From positions 1 through 64,000 of the forward strand of contig JAISUS010000028.1 of NCBI GenBank assembly GCA_031271965.1: 64,000 nucleotides of DNA, read 5' to 3'. This stretch comes from Prevotella sp. Its GTDB lineage: Bacteria > Bacteroidota > Bacteroidia > Bacteroidales > Dysgonomonadaceae. This document shows positions 26,645 through 35,535 of the stretch, one piece after another; the stretch's first letter is position 1; each line of letters opens with the position of its first letter. A model generated the notes under the pieces. That model had not been told where the DNA came from. It made no database searches and saw only the letters and a program-made list of their open reading frames with translations. The position numbers and the translations under genes are program-made.

Positions 26645-27901
26645 ATGTTTGATTTAGATAATTGGCAAGAAATATGGACTACCATTACTCGGAATAAACT
26701 AAGAAGTTTTCTCACCGGTTTTGGCGTTTTCTGGGGTATTTTTATGTTGATCCTGCTTATCGGAGCCGGAAATTCACTTCAAGGGGGGATCTCTAAGAAT
26801 TTTGATGGTTTTGCATCTAATTCATGTTTCTTTTGGACCGGACGTACTAGCGAGGCCTATAAAGGATATCGTAAGGGACGTACATGGTCGATGAATGTGC
26901 GCGATATGGATCTTATCAGACGTAAAGCTACATCAGTAGAATATATATCTCCTATGCTGTTTATCGGTGGCGGAGAGAAAAATGCAGTAAGAGGACATAA
27001 GTCCGGTACGTATGATGTTAGGGGTATATATCCTGAACATTTTAAAATAGAAGGACAACATGTTCTGGCCGGACGCTTATTTAATGAGTTGGATGAACAA
27101 GGGAGCCGAAAGGTCTGTGTAATAGGAAAAGAAGTATATGAAACATTGTTCAAGCCCGGTGAATCGGCTATAGGTCAGTATATAAGGGTAAATGGAATCT
27201 ACTTTCAGGTGATAGGTGTTATCAGGCCTAAGTCCAGAGCTAATATAGGTGGCAATGTAGAAGAGTCCATCTATCTGCCTTTCTCCACAACACAACGGGC
27301 ATTCAATCAAGGACAGGATATTTGGTTCATAGCGTGTACGGCTAAACCCGGTTATCCCGCATCAATGGTAGAAGAGGAGGTCAAATCTATAATAAAAACG
27401 GCGCATGATATATCGCTTACTGATGAAAAAGCGATGGGTAGTGTGAATATCGAAAAGCAGTTTCAAATTTTTCAGAATCTGTTTTTGGGGATAGATTTCC
27501 TTATCTGGATTGTTGGACTGGGTGCCTTATTTTCCGGTATAATAGGTATTAGCAATATCATGTTGGTCACTGTTCGGGAGCGGACAAGAGAGATTGGAGT
27601 GAGACGGGCTATTGGCGCTAAGCCCATGACTATTATGATTCAAATTTTGAGTGAGAGTTTTGTGCTGACGGCGATAGCCGGATTTGCAGGCTTTCTATTT
27701 GGGGTTTCCATACTTGAGATAGTGTATCGGGCGATGACTGCGGGAATAAACGAAGAGCAATTTTTCGTACCCCCAATAGTCTCCTTCTGGACGGCGATTG
27801 TGGCTATGCTTATCATTGTCTTTTCAGGAGTTTTGGCCGGATTGATGCCTGCTCTCAGAGCTCTTCGGGTAAAGGCGATTGATGCCATCAGAGATGAATA
27901 A
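26645..27901 (+). CDS. MacB-type ABC permease 2 (rightward operon)
   Basis: A second 418-residue permease of the same plan, with the N-terminal ITRNKLRSFLTGFGVFWGIF, a periplasmic domain (about 45-280), the coupling segment RERTREIGVRRAIGAKPMTI and three C-terminal helices ending LMPALRALRVKAIDAIRDE. It is identical in length to its neighbour and clearly paralogous to it. A heterodimeric transporter with the ATPase is the simplest reading. Confidence 0.92.
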   Translation: MFDLDNWQEIWTTITRNKLRSFLTGFGVFWGIFMLILLIGAGNSLQGGISKNFDGFASNSCFFWTGRTSEAYKGYRKGRTWSMNVRDMDLIRRKATSVEYISPMLFIGGGEKNAVRGHKSGTYDVRGIYPEHFKIEGQHVLAGRLFNELDEQGSRKVCVIGKEVYETLFKPGESAIGQYIRVNGIYFQVIGVIRPKSRANIGGNVEESIYLPFSTTQRAFNQGQDIWFIACTAKPGYPASMVEEEVKSIIKTAHDISLTDEKAMGSVNIEKQFQIFQNLFLGIDFLIWIVGLGALFSGIIGISNIMLVTVRERTREIGVRRAIGAKPMTIMIQILSESFVLTAIAGFAGFLFGVSILEIVYRAMTAGINEEQFFVPPIVSFWTAIVAMLIIVFSGVLAGLMPALRALRVKAIDAIRDE

Positions 27902-27947
27902 AAATGATAGAAATAAATATATATAGAAATTGTAAACTAAATATAAT

Positions 27948-29075
27948 ATGAAAAAGATTCTCAGAATTATACTGTTGGTACTTCTTGTACTTATAGTTGT
28001 TGGTACATTCTTCTTTCTCTGGAAAAAATCGCAACCCAAAAAGGTTGTATATGAAATTATAACAGCAGATATAGGGGATGTAGAAAATACATCAGTTGCC
28101 ACGGGAAAAGTTTCTCCTCGCGATGAAATCTTAATCAAGCCCCAGATCTCGGGTATTGTATCGGAAGTGATGAAAGAAGCGGGAGACTTTGTGAATGTTG
28201 GAGACATTATAGCCACAGTAAAAGTAATACCTGATGTTGCTCAACTTAACTCAGCTGAATCACAGGTGAATGTTGCTCAAATAAACTTAACTCAGATAAA
28301 ATCTGAATATGAACGTCAGAAACAGCTTTTTTCAAAAGGTGTAATCGCTAAGGAAGAAATGGACAAATCGGAGGCTGACTACAAGAAGGCTCTCGAAGAG
28401 GTAGAGAAATCAAAAGATAATCTGGATATCATAAAAAGCGGTATATCGAAGAAAACGGCTCAGTATAGCAATACTCAGATACGTTCTACTATTACAGGTA
28501 TGATCCTGGATGTGCCGGTTAAAGTTGGAAATTCGGTTATTCAGGCTAATACATTCAACGATGGTACTACTATTGCCACCATAGCCAATATGAATGACAT
28601 GATTTTTATAGGTAAGATTGACGAAACTGAAGTAGGACGTGTACATGCCGGAATGCCTATAAAATTATCGGTAGGTGCTATTGAAAATAAAAAATTTGAT
28701 GCTACATTAGAATATATTGCACCTAAAGGCATAGAGGAAAATGGTGCTATTTTATTTGAAATAAAGGCTGCTGCGCGCATTCCTGATACAATTGTCGTGA
28801 GAGCTGGATATAGTGCTAATGCTGAGATTGTTTTAGCTAAAATAGAAAAAGTTTTGACAATTCCGGAAAGTACCGTAACGTTCAGTAACGATTCGGCTTT
28901 TGTCTATATATTAAAAGATACAACCGATCATAAGCAGGTCTTTGACAAAAAACATATAATGGTTGGGTTATCTGATGGTATTAAGGTGGAAGTAAAATCC
29001 GGCTTGAAAAAGGGAGATAAAATTAGAGGAAACGAAATATCAGATAAACCTAAAGCAGAAGCTACAAAACAATAA
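27948..29075 (+). CDS. MacA/HlyD-like periplasmic adaptor (rightward operon)
   Basis: This 375-residue adaptor has a single N-terminal membrane helix (about 4-24), a lipoyl half-motif (EILIKPQISGIVSEVMKEAG), a coiled-coil hairpin (about 95-160), the returning lipoyl half (IRSTITGMILDVPVKVGNSV) and a barrel domain. The C-terminal tail is rich in lysine (GDKIRGNEISDKPKAEATKQ). It sits between the permeases and the TolC gene, as expected for the connector of this exporter. Confidence 0.92.
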   Translation: MKKILRIILLVLLVLIVVGTFFFLWKKSQPKKVVYEIITADIGDVENTSVATGKVSPRDEILIKPQISGIVSEVMKEAGDFVNVGDIIATVKVIPDVAQLNSAESQVNVAQINLTQIKSEYERQKQLFSKGVIAKEEMDKSEADYKKALEEVEKSKDNLDIIKSGISKKTAQYSNTQIRSTITGMILDVPVKVGNSVIQANTFNDGTTIATIANMNDMIFIGKIDETEVGRVHAGMPIKLSVGAIENKKFDATLEYIAPKGIEENGAILFEIKAAARIPDTIVVRAGYSANAEIVLAKIEKVLTIPESTVTFSNDSAFVYILKDTTDHKQVFDKKHIMVGLSDGIKVEVKSGLKKGDKIRGNEISDKPKAEATKQ

Positions 29076-29087
29076 CAATGTAAGAGT

Positions 29088-30443
29088 ATGAAAAAACTAA
29101 TTATATCATGTGGTCTGTTCTGTTTGTGTCTGTGTATACAGGCTCAGAAGAAATGGACATTGCGTGAATGCGTTGATTATGCTGTAGAAAATAACATAGA
29201 ACTCAGGCAACAGGCTTTGAATGTAAAAAACTCAGAGATAGATCTTAGTACAAGTAAAAATAGTCGATTGCCGAACTTAAATGCGTCTTTAGGACAATCA
29301 TTTAGTTTTGGGCAAAGTCTGGATTATAGTACCGGAACATACCAGTCAAACAATGCTGCGGGTACAGATTTTAGAATAGGCACCTCTGTTCCTCTATTTA
29401 CCGGATTTAAAATACCTAACCAGATAAAGGCTGATGAATTGAATTTCCATGCAGCGACCGAAGGCTTGAGAAAGGCAAAAGAAAATCTGGAGTTACAAGT
29501 TGTTTCACTATATTTAGATGTCCTTTTCAAAAAAGAAATATTGAGAGCCTATCAAGAGCAAGCAGATTTAAGTAAATTGCAGGTAGAAAGAACTGAAATA
29601 CTCGTTGAATCGGGTAAAGTTGCTGTTTCTCAACTATATGATATTAAAGCTCAGCAGGCTAAAGATGAATTAAATGCAACAATTGCTGTAAATGATTTGG
29701 CTCTGTCTTTATTAAATTTATCACAATCATTAAATTTACCTGATGTAAATGGTTTTGATATTCAGGAACCTAAATCAGAAGATGTGGTCACTGATAATCT
29801 ATCAAGTGTTATTCCTCCCGATCAGGTCTATAAATTGTCATTAGGAGCCAAGCCTCATGTGAAAGAAGCTGAATTTAAACTTGAAAGTACAAAGAAAGCA
29901 CTGAAGGTCGCAGAGTCTGGTTATTGGCCGACTCTTAATCTGGACATGTCATATAGCACAGGATATACGCATGTTTATGGAAAAGAGTATGCCGATGATG
30001 CTGAAAGGGATAGAGCGAAATTATCCAACCAGTTGAGAAATAATGAACGTAAGTATGTTGGTTTTTCATTGAGTATTCCAATATTTAACCGTTTCCAAAC
30101 ACGAAACCAAGTACGAGCTGCTCGCCTGAATATTGAAAATCAGAGCTTAATGCTTGATAATGTCAAATTGGCCTTATATAAGGAAATACAACAAGCATAT
30201 CAGAGTGCGGTTGGAGCTCATGCTACATACATATCTACCGGAAAGGCGGAAACTGCTGCTGAAATATCTCTGAAGTTTGCTCAAGAAAGATATGATATAG
30301 GTAAGTCCACAGCTTTTGAATTCAGTGAAGCAAAAACAAAGCTTTTGACTAGTCGGTCTGAGCGTATACGAGCTAAATACGATTTTATTTTCCGTGCTAA
30401 AATTTTAGATTTCTATCAGGGAAAACCAATCGATGTAGAGTAA
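29088..30443 (+). CDS. TolC-family outer-membrane protein (rightward operon)
   Basis: This 451-residue outer-membrane channel has a signal peptide (MKKLIISCGLFCLCLCIQAQ) and two TolC repeats, with helices such as EQADLSKLQVERTEILVESG and the second-repeat QERYDIGKSTAFEFSEAKT. It follows the adaptor by 12 bases and is the last gene of the operon, which ends at a strong terminator. Confidence 0.92.
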   Translation: MKKLIISCGLFCLCLCIQAQKKWTLRECVDYAVENNIELRQQALNVKNSEIDLSTSKNSRLPNLNASLGQSFSFGQSLDYSTGTYQSNNAAGTDFRIGTSVPLFTGFKIPNQIKADELNFHAATEGLRKAKENLELQVVSLYLDVLFKKEILRAYQEQADLSKLQVERTEILVESGKVAVSQLYDIKAQQAKDELNATIAVNDLALSLLNLSQSLNLPDVNGFDIQEPKSEDVVTDNLSSVIPPDQVYKLSLGAKPHVKEAEFKLESTKKALKVAESGYWPTLNLDMSYSTGYTHVYGKEYADDAERDRAKLSNQLRNNERKYVGFSLSIPIFNRFQTRNQVRAARLNIENQSLMLDNVKLALYKEIQQAYQSAVGAHATYISTGKAETAAEISLKFAQERYDIGKSTAFEFSEAKTKLLTSRSERIRAKYDFIFRAKILDFYQGKPIDVE

Positions 30444-30464
30444 ATCGTTGATTCTGCATATGGG

Positions 30465-30502
30465 AAAGAGATTCTGTAAAAGATGCAGGATCTCTTTTTT
30501 TA
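30465..30502 (+). terminator. Terminator of the rightward MacB operon
   Basis: AAAGAGATTCTG pairs with CAGGATCTCTTT around a nine-base loop, with one T-G wobble, and is followed by a run of T. It lies 20 bases after the TolC stop codon. Confidence 0.88.
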
Positions 30503-30537
30503 TTTGGATAAATAAAAAAGAGATGTTTACTTTGTAA

Positions 30538-30545
30538 TATATTTG
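30538..30545 (+). promoter_or_regulatory. -7 element before the second MarR gene
   Basis: TATATTTG matches TAnnTTTG and ends 19 bases before the ATG. No TTTG lies at the expected -33 distance. Confidence 0.4.
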
Positions 30546-30564
30546 CTAATGAAAAATATTATTG

Positions 30565-30924
30565 ATGGAAGATATTTGTAAACTTAAATATATATATCGC
30601 TCTTTGTATAATTTCGAGAAGGAATTTGCAGAAACAAATGGTATCACAATCAATGAAGGAATGATTTTGTGTTGTATGAAAGATGGCAACCCGAGATTGG
30701 CTAGTGAGTTATATGATTTTGTTGGCTTGTCTGGTTCCAGAGTGTCCAGAGTGATTAATTCAGTAGAAAAGAAAGGCTTTATTGTGAGAGAAATGGGAAT
30801 TGCAGACAAGAGACAAATGATATTCTCTTTAACGGAGCCGGGAAGACAAAAAATAAAAGAGATGCAGAAGAAAAAGATGAATCTGTCCGGATTAAAGAGA
30901 CAGCTTATGAATATGGTTGAATAA
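30565..30924 (+). CDS. Short MarR-like transcriptional regulator
   Basis: This regulator of about 119 residues has the MarR winged helix: LASELYDFVGLSGSRVSRVI as helix-turn-helix and KKGFIVREMGIADKRQMIFS as wing. It is shorter than usual (about 140 residues) because the C-terminal dimerisation helices are cut to a brief basic tail. I start at ATG (MEDICKLKY), one codon after an in-frame TTG. It lies 47 bases upstream of the four-domain sulfur-transfer flavoprotein in the same direction, so it is probably its regulator, responding to sulfur or redox state. That link is from position only. Confidence 0.8.
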   Translation: MEDICKLKYIYRSLYNFEKEFAETNGITINEGMILCCMKDGNPRLASELYDFVGLSGSRVSRVINSVEKKGFIVREMGIADKRQMIFSLTEPGRQKIKEMQKKKMNLSGLKRQLMNMVE

Positions 30925-30971
30925 AATTTTATTAAATTTATTGCTAGTAACAAATATTTATAATATAAAAT

Positions 30972-33422
30972 ATGAAGATATTAATAGTGGGAGGTGTGGC
31001 AGGTGGTGCGACCGTTGCTGCTAGGTTGAGGCGTATAGATGAAAATGCGCAGATTATACTGTTCGAAAGAGGAGAGTATGTGTCATATGCAAATTGTGGA
31101 CTGCCATATCACATAGGCGGGACTATAAGTGACCGTAATAGATTGTTCGTACAGACGGTAGACGGATTTATTAATCGTTTCAATATAGATATACGTATAA
31201 GATCGGAAGTTGTCGGTATTGATACCCAAAATAAATCAATATCGGTGCACAATCTTGCAGAAGATAATATATATCAAGAAACTTATGATAAATTAGTTAT
31301 TTCAACAGGTGCCGAACCTATCAAGCCGATTATACCGGGTATTGATGATAAACGGATATTCTCTTTAAGAAGTGTGCCGGATATGGATCAGATAAAGAAC
31401 TATATTGATAAGCATCGACCGAAGAGAGCTGTTGTGATCGGTGGTGGCTTTATCGGACTTGAGATGGTTGAAAACCTGTATGATGCAGGATTGGAAGTAT
31501 CTCTTGTGGAACGATTGAATCAAGTAATGGCTCCAATAGATTATTCTATGGCGGCTCTGGTGCATCAACATCTGTCGCAAAAGAGAGTCTCTTTATTTCT
31601 GGAAGAAAATGTCGTTGAATTTGAGTCGGAAAGCAATGGACTGAAAGTTGTATTAGAAAGCGGCAAAGAACTCGTGGCTGATATGGTTATTTTGAGTATA
31701 GGTGTGCGTCCTGATATAAAACTTGCTAAAGAGGCAGGAATTAAAATCGGTTCTTTGGGGGGAATAGTGGTTGATGACTATATGCAAACATCGGATAACG
31801 ATGTATATGCTTTGGGTGATGCCGTTGAAATATATAATCCGGTTATCGGTAAAAATGCACTCATCCCATTAGCCGGTCCGGCGAATAAACAAGGACGCAT
31901 TGTCGCTGATAATATTTTGGAGGGAAATAGGTATAAGTATAATGGAACTATCGGTACGTCTATAGCCAAGGTTTTTGATCTTACTGTAGCTGCAACGGGA
32001 GTGTCTGCTAAAATTTTGAAGAGAGAAGGAATTGAATATATACCATCTTTTACACATGGGAATTCGCATGCAGGGTATTATCCTGACGCTCTTCCTCTTT
32101 CTATAAAAATACTTTTCTCTCCTGTTGATGGTAAATTATACGGAGCACAGGTGGTCGGGTTCGATGGTGTGGATAAGCGGATTGATCTTTTTGCTCAAGT
32201 AATAAAGAATAATGGTACGATTTACGATTTACAAGAAATAGAACATGCTTATGCCCCGCCATATTCTTCGGCAAAAGACCCTGTAAATATGGCAGGCTTT
32301 GTCGCAGAAAACATATTGAAAAAGAAAGTGAATATTGTCCAATGGAGAGATATTGAAAAACGGGATATTACAACATCTCTATTAATTGATAGCCGTACTG
32401 TTGAGGAGTTTAATATGGGGCACATAAACGGTGCTGTCAATATCCCTGTAGATAACATTCGTAACCGTTTAACAGAGATTCCTAAAGATAGAAAAATTAT
32501 TGTCTATTGTGCTGTCGGTTTACGTGGATATATAGCATCACGTATTTTAATGCAGCATGGTTATACCAGCGTTTTTAATCTGTCAGGTGGTTATAAGACA
32601 TATTCATGTATAATGTCAGACAGATCTGCTCCAAATGCCATGTGTGCTTATAAAAATATAAAAGAGGATGGAAATATAGCAGAAGTCAATAGCGATACTA
32701 AAACTATCAATATAGACGCTTGTGGGCTACAATGCCCGGGGCCGATTATGCAGCTAAAAAAGAATTACGATCAGATCGGTTTTGGCGATCGTCTTGAAAT
32801 AAAAGTTACAGACCAAGCTTTTGGTGAAGACTTAAATGGTTGGTGCAGAATGGTTGGTGCCAAGCTTATAAATATAGATAATTCGGGAGGTGTGATTACT
32901 GCAACAGTTGAAAAGATAGCTAAAGATGACAGTGTCGTACCTACAAATTCCGGTGATAATAAGACATTAGTTGTATTTAGCGATGACCTTGATAGAGCAT
33001 TGGCCTCTTTCGTTATTGCGAACGGTGCCGCAGCTTCGGGTAAGAAAGTAAGCATATTCTTTACATTTTGGGGATTGAATGTGATAAAGAAGGTTAAGAA
33101 ACCTTCTGTTAAGAAAGACTTTTTAGGTAAAATGTTCGGTATGATGCTCCCATCCAGCAGTAAGAAATTAGGTCTTTCGCAGATGAATATGGCTGGTATG
33201 GGGAGTAAAATGATGCGCTATATAATGAAAAGTAAAAATATAGATAGCCTTGAAAGCCTGATGCAGCAGGCAAAAGACAATGGAGTGGAATTTATTGCAT
33301 GTTCAATGTCGATGGATGTAATGGGCATCAAGAAAGAGGAACTTCTGGATGATATTACAATCGGAGGTGTTGCTGCATATCTTGACAGAGCCGAAAACGC
33401 GAATGTGAATCTATTTATCTAG
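30972..33422 (+). CDS. CoA-disulfide-reductase-like flavoprotein fused to rhodanese, TusA and DsrE-like domains
   Basis: This 816-residue protein combines four domains. Residues 1-450 form an FAD/NAD(P)-dependent disulfide reductase of the CoA-disulfide or persulfide reductase group, with VGGVAGGATVAARL and the active Cys42 in SYANCGLPYHIGG. A rhodanese domain (about 455-555) has its catalytic cysteine at about 513 in YCAVGLRGY. A TusA domain follows (about 575-655), with DACGLQCPGP giving Cys588. The last part (about 665-816) is a DsrE-like domain with FFTFWGLNVIKK. All three sulfur-carrying cysteines are kept. The likely role is to reduce or relay persulfide sulfur, for example from polysulfide or CoA-persulfide, in the cytoplasm, since there is no signal peptide. 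A MarR gene precedes it. Confidence 0.9.
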   Translation: MKILIVGGVAGGATVAARLRRIDENAQIILFERGEYVSYANCGLPYHIGGTISDRNRLFVQTVDGFINRFNIDIRIRSEVVGIDTQNKSISVHNLAEDNIYQETYDKLVISTGAEPIKPIIPGIDDKRIFSLRSVPDMDQIKNYIDKHRPKRAVVIGGGFIGLEMVENLYDAGLEVSLVERLNQVMAPIDYSMAALVHQHLSQKRVSLFLEENVVEFESESNGLKVVLESGKELVADMVILSIGVRPDIKLAKEAGIKIGSLGGIVVDDYMQTSDNDVYALGDAVEIYNPVIGKNALIPLAGPANKQGRIVADNILEGNRYKYNGTIGTSIAKVFDLTVAATGVSAKILKREGIEYIPSFTHGNSHAGYYPDALPLSIKILFSPVDGKLYGAQVVGFDGVDKRIDLFAQVIKNNGTIYDLQEIEHAYAPPYSSAKDPVNMAGFVAENILKKKVNIVQWRDIEKRDITTSLLIDSRTVEEFNMGHINGAVNIPVDNIRNRLTEIPKDRKIIVYCAVGLRGYIASRILMQHGYTSVFNLSGGYKTYSCIMSDRSAPNAMCAYKNIKEDGNIAEVNSDTKTINIDACGLQCPGPIMQLKKNYDQIGFGDRLEIKVTDQAFGEDLNGWCRMVGAKLINIDNSGGVITATVEKIAKDDSVVPTNSGDNKTLVVFSDDLDRALASFVIANGAAASGKKVSIFFTFWGLNVIKKVKKPSVKKDFLGKMFGMMLPSSSKKLGLSQMNMAGMGSKMMRYIMKSKNIDSLESLMQQAKDNGVEFIACSMSMDVMGIKKEELLDDITIGGVAAYLDRAENANVNLFI

Positions 33423-33480
33423 ATTTCTAAAATGGGATATTCACATAAATATCATCAAATAATGATTGGCTTAAAAGTTA

Positions 33481-33507
33481 CAAAAAGATATGGGAAAATA
33501 CTTTTTG
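33481..33507. terminator. Hairpin between convergent genes
   Basis: CAAAAAG pairs with CTTTTTG; TAT and ATA extend the stem past one bulged A, around the loop GGGAAA. It lies between the ends of the sulfur flavoprotein and the leftward outer-membrane protein gene and could serve both directions. The stem is AT-rich. Confidence 0.45.
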
Positions 33508-33536
33508 ACACACCCTCTTTCTTGCATATATAAACT

Positions 33537-34520
33537 CTAGTTTATATATTTAATTTGTTTTAAAAATTTAGGAGCAATATCAATACGCTTAATATAACTT
33601 AGCTGAAAATTACCTGTACCTAAAGCTATCTTTTGTGTTTTGTCGTCATGTGAAACATATATTCTATTCATAACAAAGGATAGTCCTATCGACCAATCCT
33701 TGCCGTTATATCCCATCGAAAAGCGAGGGAATACCGATGGGGATACGTCGATCTTTTTACCGAAATCGCTGATGCTTTCCGCTCCTAAGTTTATACCAAG
33801 AGATACGCTGAGGGAAGTGAAGAAGTTCCTTTTGATAACCCATGTATATGCATATCCTCCGCTTATACTTATCTGATAATTAGCTATTTTGTTATTAGGC
33901 AAAGTTATGGTGCTGTCAGACCGTACTTTGTTATAATATAATCCTCCTCCTAATTGGAAGCTTCCTGCCGATCTAAGTTGTTTTTCGCTTTGATTAAAGG
34001 CTGCCTGGTAAGAAAATTTCTTGCTATTAAAAACATATTGACCAAATACTCCATATTGAGCAAGTTTAATATCCGGGTAAATATGATAAACTTCATTTTG
34101 CTTATTATCTTCTCTATAAAATCCTTTATAATCCTGAAAAAAGAAGTCAAACACGAAGTTCCTACCGTAATAATGGTATTGGAAATCAATAGATTTTGTT
34201 TTTCCTCTATTCTTATCTCTCATAAAGCCGAAAGCATATCCGCCGCTTAGAGAATATTTCTTGTATGTTACGCCGAAACCTAAGCCGATAGGGGTATTCG
34301 GTAAATATTCAGTTTCATCGTTACCTATTTCGGTCGATAGTGCCGTAAATTTTTTGTAGACATAAGGCCTTATGGATAATTCTTGATCAAAAGCTTGTAT
34401 ATAAGCACTATCTATTTGAGCAAAAGATGATATAGATATGAAAAGTGTATATAGAATTAGAATATACCTTTTTTTAAATATATATATTAGAAGATGGCAT
34501 TTTGTTGTTTTGTCCGGCAT
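33537..34520 (-). CDS. Outer-membrane beta-barrel protein, DUF4421-like
   Basis: This protein of about 327 residues has a basic start, a hydrophobic signal segment ending SISSFAQ, and many alternating-hydrophobic strands ending in aromatic residues (YSLSGGYAFGFMRD, FQYHYYGRNFVFDFFFQDYKG). This is the pattern of an outer-membrane barrel and resembles the DUF4421 family of Bacteroidetes. I start at the ATG of MPDKTTK; the frame extends seven codons further to a TTG that falls within a -7 promoter box. Function is unknown. It is a single-gene unit convergent with the sulfur flavoprotein. Confidence 0.65.
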   Translation of the reverse strand: MPDKTTKCHLLIYIFKKRYILILYTLFISISSFAQIDSAYIQAFDQELSIRPYVYKKFTALSTEIGNDETEYLPNTPIGLGFGVTYKKYSLSGGYAFGFMRDKNRGKTKSIDFQYHYYGRNFVFDFFFQDYKGFYREDNKQNEVYHIYPDIKLAQYGVFGQYVFNSKKFSYQAAFNQSEKQLRSAGSFQLGGGLYYNKVRSDSTITLPNNKIANYQISISGGYAYTWVIKRNFFTSLSVSLGINLGAESISDFGKKIDVSPSVFPRFSMGYNGKDWSIGLSFVMNRIYVSHDDKTQKIALGTGNFQLSYIKRIDIAPKFLKQIKYIN

Positions 34521-34538
34521 CTTTCGTCTTTTATTTTT

Positions 34539-34546
34539 CAAAAATA
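34539..34546 (-). promoter_or_regulatory. -7 element of the DUF4421-like gene
   Basis: Read leftward the bases are TATTTTTG, matching TAnnTTTG, 18 bases before the chosen ATG. This box is the reason for rejecting the upstream TTG start. Confidence 0.4.
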
Positions 34547-34658
34547 TACATTTTTAACGGGATATAAGTCTTAATCGTATGATAGAGATAATTCATGTTG
34601 TTTATATTTGGTGTGTCTACATTGTTATAAGATAGTTTAGGGTTGCCTGATATTTTAT

Positions 34659-34666
34659 TATATTTG
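34659..34666 (+). promoter_or_regulatory. -7 element before the GH25 gene
   Basis: TATATTTG matches TAnnTTTG and lies 64 bases before the GH25 start codon. The -33 region has only GTTTAG at about the right distance. Confidence 0.38.
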
Positions 34667-34730
34667 TATTAATAAAATTATGCAAGTATAATGAAAGAGT
34701 TTATTTTCCGGAAATTACTCACTTCGACTA

Positions 34731-35516
34731 ATGGCTAAACAAATAAGAAAAAAGCCGGTCAGAAAAAAAATTAGAAGAAAGAAGAATCCTGATCAGAAAG
34801 TAAAATATATTCTTGTTGCTGCACTTTCCCTCTGTTTGGGTATTGCAGCTTTCCTCATTATTAAAGACTATTTTGGCGAAGATGAAACATTCGATTCTAA
34901 AAAATATTTTGTCAAAGGGATAGATGTGTCGCATCACAACCCAATTCTGAATTGGGATAATGTTATGGAACAGGGTATAACATTTGCCTATATGAAAGCT
35001 ACCGAAGGTAATGATCATCAAGACCGGAATTATCCGTTCAATTACGATCTGGCCCGGAAGTCTAATATTAAAGTCGGTTCGTATCACTTTTATACTTTTG
35101 GTCTATCGGGAAAAGAGCAGGCCCGACATTTTTTGAAAATAGCTAAATTTAGTGCAGGAGATTTAATTCCTGCGATAGATGTAGAGCATTCTGCGATAAA
35201 TACTTATAGCAAAGATGATAAGTATGTGAGTTTGGTTGTCCAGGAACTAAAAGTGCTTGAGAAAGAGTTGTATGAGCATTTTGGAGTACATCCGGTCATT
35301 TATACTAATCGCGATTGTTACAAGCTGTATATTAAGAAGAATTTTCCTGATAATATAATCTGGATGTGTGATTTGCGTAATGAACCGTCCGATGATTTCA
35401 ACTGGAGGATATGGCAATTTTCTCACAAAGGAGAAATTCCGGGCATAGATGGACATATCGATTTAAATTACTATCGTTATACATTCAGCGAGTTTAAAGA
35501 ATTATTACTACCTTGA
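34731..35516 (+). CDS. GH25 family muramidase (lysozyme-like), membrane anchored
   Basis: This 261-residue enzyme should cleave the glycan strands of peptidoglycan. A very basic cytoplasmic tail (KKPVRKKIRRKKNPDQK) and one membrane helix (about 25-44) anchor it in the inner membrane with the catalytic domain (about 60-261) in the periplasm. GH25 motifs are clear: GIDVSHHN (Asp65), YMKATEG, and the catalytic IDVEH with Asp150 and Glu152, then WMCDLRN and WQFSHKG. It is 20 bases upstream of an S41 peptidase lipoprotein gene, so both are probably co-transcribed and act in the envelope. Confidence 0.92.
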   Translation: MAKQIRKKPVRKKIRRKKNPDQKVKYILVAALSLCLGIAAFLIIKDYFGEDETFDSKKYFVKGIDVSHHNPILNWDNVMEQGITFAYMKATEGNDHQDRNYPFNYDLARKSNIKVGSYHFYTFGLSGKEQARHFLKIAKFSAGDLIPAIDVEHSAINTYSKDDKYVSLVVQELKVLEKELYEHFGVHPVIYTNRDCYKLYIKKNFPDNIIWMCDLRNEPSDDFNWRIWQFSHKGEIPGIDGHIDLNYYRYTFSEFKELLLP

Positions 35517-35535
35517 CCACCTAATTTTCAGATTC

